This document shows positions 35,420 through 39,365 of a stretch of DNA of 39,365 nt, in pieces. The notes under the pieces are model-generated. The model ran no database searches. It was not told where the DNA came from and was given only the letters and a program-made list of their open reading frames with translations. Position numbers and translations under genes: made by a program. Every line of letters starts with the position of its first letter. Within the stretch, counting starts at the first letter, position 1. The stretch comes from Candidatus Latescibacterota bacterium (GTDB lineage Bacteria > JAAXHH01 > JACQVL01): NCBI GenBank assembly GCA_016209865.1, contig JACQVL010000272.1, forward strand, positions 1 to 39,365, in the 5' to 3' direction.

Positions 35420-37497
35420 ATGAACAGAGGTAGACCGATACAGATAAGGAGGAAGGGTAACGATTTGATCCTCAAAAACAGATGGCTGACCGTTGATTTG
35501 AAGGTCTCGGCCAATGGGTCACGATCACGTAGTCAGACGTGGAGACAGAAGACGTGATAAAAAAAGACTTGCTGGGCAGCGTCGTCGAGCTTGAGTTCAC
35601 CCTGGATCATCACCGGATTGAGGACTGGGCGGTGATGAGGGATGCTCACGATGAGACAATCTACAGGAGTGGCGAGTTTACTGCACAGCTCACCGTCACG
35701 CATCGTGCTCCGCGTGTTGATCTGCTGTCTGTGCATCTGGAGAAAGGTGGAAAAGGGTTTGATGTGAATCAGTTGCACGTGACGGTCAGGAGTCCCTTGC
35801 GCGATCTCCACCGGATCTGGGTACCGCATATGCTCTTAGAAGGCACCTTGGACAGAGTTACCTTAGGAGGTGGGCCAGGCATCCTGACCTGTGCCAATCG
35901 GGCGGTTGCCTTCGTGGCCGGTCTCAACCGGTACGGACGAAACCGGGTAAGTGTGGGGCTTTTGGATCAAACTATAGAAACAGAAGTCAGAGGAGGGGGG
36001 ATAACGGACAGCGGCCGGAATCGCATCGTGGAGTTTCTCCGCCCGTTTCCGGGACTGAGCCTGTATCGGACCGTCTACGAGGAGACGATCTACCTCAACT
36101 GCGAAGAGGGGTCGTGGTTCGAGGCGATGGCAGACTTCGCGAAGTATGAGGAGGAAGCCACCGGGGCAAGACCTGCCCCACGTCACCCGGACGCCGATCA
36201 ACCGCTTTACTGCACCTGGTACGCCCACGGGCCTCACGTGACGCAGGAGAAGATTGAGGCGGAGATCGACATGGTCAGAGATCTCGGTTTCAAGAACTAT
36301 ATCATCGATGAGGGGTGGTTCGGTCGGGAACCGGAGCCGTGGACCTACCGAGGGGATTACACCCCGGATCCAAACCGGTTCCCCGACTTTCACGGGATGA
36401 TCGAGAAACTGCACCGTGCCGGCTTGAACGTGATCCTCTGGGTCTCCCCGTTCCAGATCGGGAAGGCGAGCAGCCGGTATGAAGCGATGAAGCCCTACCT
36501 GAGCTGGTGGAACCAGTTCGGTGAGGTGCCCTACTTCATGGCCACGATGTGGCCGTGGGTGATGGGCGAGTTTCAGGGGGAAGTCCTTGCCGAGCGGCTG
36601 GAACTCTGTCCGCGCACAGGGATCACAGAAACATACGTGCCGGAACTGGTGGAGCGGTTGATGCGGGACTATGAGATGGATGGACTCAAGATCGATTTCC
36701 TGGATCAGATCATGGTGATGCCCTGTCGGGCGGATCATCCCCATCGCTACGAGAATCTGGGGGAGCCGGTCATGAAGACCGTCAGGGCGATGATTGAAGC
36801 GATCCGGGGGGTGAAGTCCGATGCGATCGTCGAGTTCCGCCCGCCGTACGCCAACCTGGTCCTGCGCCCATTTGCTACGCTCTACCGCGCTCAGGACTGT
36901 CCGTGGGATGTCGATATGAATCGACGACTGTGTGCGTGGATGAAGGCATTCACTCCGCAGCCGGGGCCGCTCGTTGTTGCAGATTACCTGACCTTTCCGC
37001 CGGAGGAGACCCCCATCAATATCGCCAAATCGCTGGCGGCGGTCATCCTCTACTCTGTTCCATCCGTCGCAGAGGATTTTCGGAAGTTATCGCCGGGGCG
37101 GATGGAGCTGCTGCGACAGTGGCTGGCCTTCTATAGCGCGCACCGGCAGGAATTAGTCACTGGCCGGTGGCGGCCGCTTGAATTCGACCCGCACTACTCG
37201 ACAGTGGTGATTGAGGGGGAACAGGAGACCTTCATCGGGTTTTTCAAGGAGACGCCGGGACAGGTCGCCCTGACAGCCGCCGCACCGGAGAGGATATATC
37301 TCATCAACGCGACGGGAAGTCCCTCAGTGCGCACCCGCCTGTCCGGGATTGCGGGGCACTATGACGCGACGGTCTGCGATCCCTTTCTCCGGGAGATCGG
37401 GCCTGGCTGTGTGACCGCGACGGAGCACGGAGTCGAGATCGATGAGAAGGTCCCGGAGGGGGGAATGCTCTGTCTCTCCCGAAAGAAGGGAAGATAG
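35420..37497 (+). pseudogene. GH36-like glycosidase with probable frame disruption near its 5' end (N-terminal frame 35420-35557, main frame from 35539)
   Basis: Upstream frame MNRGRPIQIRRKGNDLILKNRWLTVDLKVSANG... looks like a GH36 N-terminus. Main frame: IIDEGWFGREPEPWTYRGDYTPDPNRFPDFHGMIEKLHRAGLNVILWVSPFQIG, DGLKIDFLDQI. Confidence 0.6.
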
Positions 37498-37589
37498 GAG
37501 TAAAAAAGGGAGGACGAGCGGCGTGTGTGCTATTCAGCATTCGCAGTGGAGACTGCAAGGGCCCATGCAACGAGATTCGAGGGGGAGAG

Positions 37590-38651
37590 ATGGACTCGCT
37601 AAAACTGGGGTATGTGGGCTGTGGCTTCATGGCACAGAAAGTGCATATCCCGAACATCGTGACAATACCCGACTGCGAACTGCTCGCCTTGGCGGAACTC
37701 CGCCCAGCGCTCGGGCGGAAGGTCCAGGCGCGATACCGGATTCCACGGCTGTATGCCGATCATCGGGCACTGACTGACGATCCCGACGTGACCGCCGTCG
37801 TGGTGTCCGGCCATTTCAGCGGCCAGGGAGAGATCGCCCGGGACCTCTTGCTGGCAGGGAAACATGTGTTCGTAGAAAAGCCGATGGCGGTGACAGTGCC
37901 GCAGGCCGAGCGGATCCTCGCCGCCGGCCGGCAGGTCGGCGCTCGCCTGATGGTCGGCTACATGAAACGCTACGATGCGGGCAATGAGCTGGTGAAGGAG
38001 GCGATTGCCCGGTTCCGGGAAACGGAGGAACTGGGCGAGGTGACCTATGCCCGGCTTCATGGGTTCACCGGAGAGTGGATCTGCAACCTGGATACCCCGA
38101 TGGAGACGACCGAGGAGCCCGTCCCGCCCGCTGATACCATGAAGCCGGACTGGCTTCCGGACGAGTTCGTCGGCCGCTACATCGGTTATCTGCAGCAATA
38201 CACCCACAATATCAACCTCATCCGCTGGTTGCTGGATGCGGACGATCGGGTGCGGGTCAAGGCGGTCGATCTTGACGCGGACGGGCGGAACGGCGTGGTC
38301 ATCCTCGATGTGGATGGAATACGGGTCGTGCTCGAATCTGGGCGAGTCAGCTATTATGGCTGGGAAGAGCATACCCAGATCTACTTCCGGCACGGTTGGG
38401 TCCACACCTGGGCGCCGCCGCTGTTGTTGAGGAACGTGCCGGCGAAAGTGGAAATCTATCGCGGGGCGAAGGGGCATGAGTTGTCCTATCCGATTCCGTC
38501 AGAGGGATGGACGTGGTCGTACCGGCGCGAGATGGAGCACTTCATCGCCGCCCTGCGCAACGGAGAGCCGTTTCGCTCATCGGGCGAAGATACGCTGACG
38601 GATGTCCGCCTCTTTGAGGAGATCTACCAGATCTATGTGCGGCAGAGATGA
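37590..38651 (+). CDS. Gfo/Idh/MocA family oxidoreductase
   Basis: LKLGYVGCGFMAQKVHIPNI; VVVSGHFSGQGEIARDLLLAGKHVFVEKPMAVT; MVGYMKRYD. Confidence 0.88.
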   Translation: MDSLKLGYVGCGFMAQKVHIPNIVTIPDCELLALAELRPALGRKVQARYRIPRLYADHRALTDDPDVTAVVVSGHFSGQGEIARDLLLAGKHVFVEKPMAVTVPQAERILAAGRQVGARLMVGYMKRYDAGNELVKEAIARFRETEELGEVTYARLHGFTGEWICNLDTPMETTEEPVPPADTMKPDWLPDEFVGRYIGYLQQYTHNINLIRWLLDADDRVRVKAVDLDADGRNGVVILDVDGIRVVLESGRVSYYGWEEHTQIYFRHGWVHTWAPPLLLRNVPAKVEIYRGAKGHELSYPIPSEGWTWSYRREMEHFIAALRNGEPFRSSGEDTLTDVRLFEEIYQIYVRQR

Positions 38652-38723
38652 AACGCCGGCCGCATAGGAACGGGTCGTCCGAGAGCGTAGCGGAGACACA
38701 TCACTCCATGGAAAGGGAGGCCT

Positions 38724-39362
38724 GTGGTGGACGAAACAGACAGCAAGAGATTTCTGGCGGCAGCGCGGCGGGGTATCGAATGGATTGCGAGGCAGCAGCG
38801 GGAGGATGGTTCGTTTGGCGATCCCCAGGACGGCATCGGTGCCTACTACAAAACCCCTTATGCTCTGGCGGTGGCAGGATGTCATCGGGAGGCACAGCGG
38901 CTGGTAGACTGGGTGGCCAGGCACCACTTCACGCCGGAAGGCGATTTTCGCGCTCCTGAGCGGAAGGCGCGAGAGCCGTTTCACGAGGCGTGGCCGGTGT
39001 ACGCCAATGCGTGGCTGGTCCAGGGCGCCCACCGCCTGGGGCGCTGGGATCTCTCCCTGCGAGGAGGAGAATTTCTGCTCCGCTATCAGACCCCCAGCGG
39101 CGGGTTCTATGCCCTCGACGGTGAAACGCCTTTTCTGGAGCCGGTTTGCACCGCCTGGGGAGGATTGGCGATGCTGGCAACAGGATGTGTTGCGCCAGCC
39201 CGCCGTGCTGGCGACCTGCTGGTGAACCTGGTGGCGGCCCAGCCCGATCCGGGGCGGTTTTACTTTCGAATGGACGTGGAGGGCCATATCATCACCGACG
39301 TCCCGGCCGGCTCTGAGTTGTTCTACTACTCGGCGCGGTACCTCAGATCGAAGGGCACATAA
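38724..39362 (+). CDS. Alpha/alpha-toroid (terpenoid cyclase-like fold) hypothetical protein, possibly C-terminally shortened
   Basis: GIEWIARQQREDGSFGDPQDGIGAYYKTPYALAVAG; GGEFLLRYQTPSGGFYALDGETPFLEPVCTAWGGLAMLATG; FYFRMDVEGHIITDVPAGSE; GGGAGG-type SD and GTG start. Confidence 0.6.
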   Translation: MVDETDSKRFLAAARRGIEWIARQQREDGSFGDPQDGIGAYYKTPYALAVAGCHREAQRLVDWVARHHFTPEGDFRAPERKAREPFHEAWPVYANAWLVQGAHRLGRWDLSLRGGEFLLRYQTPSGGFYALDGETPFLEPVCTAWGGLAMLATGCVAPARRAGDLLVNLVAAQPDPGRFYFRMDVEGHIITDVPAGSELFYYSARYLRSKGT

Positions 39363-39365
39363 GAC

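Noticed and set aside
35530-35532. TAG as a pyrrolysine codon, given methyltransferase-like genes in the cluster
   Set aside because: It lies in a glycosidase-type frame, not an MttB/MtmB/MtbB-type methyltransferase. No pyl genes are seen and the frame upstream also appears shifted, so frame disruption is simpler.
1-39365. tRNA, rRNA, prophage, transposase or integrase genes
   Set aside because: None could be recognised on reading either strand; no transposase-like or phage-like protein was seen.

Overview
The window is a densely packed, apparently single-strand (+) catabolic cluster of about 39 kb, with roughly 27 credible genes. It encodes glycan hydrolases: two GH36-like alpha-galactosidases, GH10-like, GH2, GH127/DUF1680-like, a CBM9-like protein, two Asp-box sialidase-like proteins and a large GH-like barrel protein. 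Sugar/polyol enzymes include galactonate dehydratase, Ino1-like inositol-phosphate synthase, an MtlD-like dehydrogenase, a PfkB kinase, three Gfo/Idh/MocA oxidoreductases, an SDR epimerase, a DAO-type oxidase and a long MDR dehydrogenase. There is a glycyl radical enzyme (GRE) with its radical-SAM activase, and an expansion of uroporphyrinogen-decarboxylase-fold (URO-D/MtaA-like) proteins: six full-length plus three partial. Two points stand out. (1) The GRE has an atypical glycyl-loop sequence (RMGGW rather than RVxGY/F) and sits between MDR and URO-D-like genes, only one of which keeps an MtaA-like H-x-C...C zinc signature. This is the best candidate for an undescribed pathway. (2) Between about 24.4 and 29.0 kb there is a series of gene-end fusions: starts and stops of genes, often still in ATGA-type overlap with neighbours, whose interiors are missing. 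These include two in-frame mini-URO-D ORFs. All family calls come from reading translated sequence without database searches.
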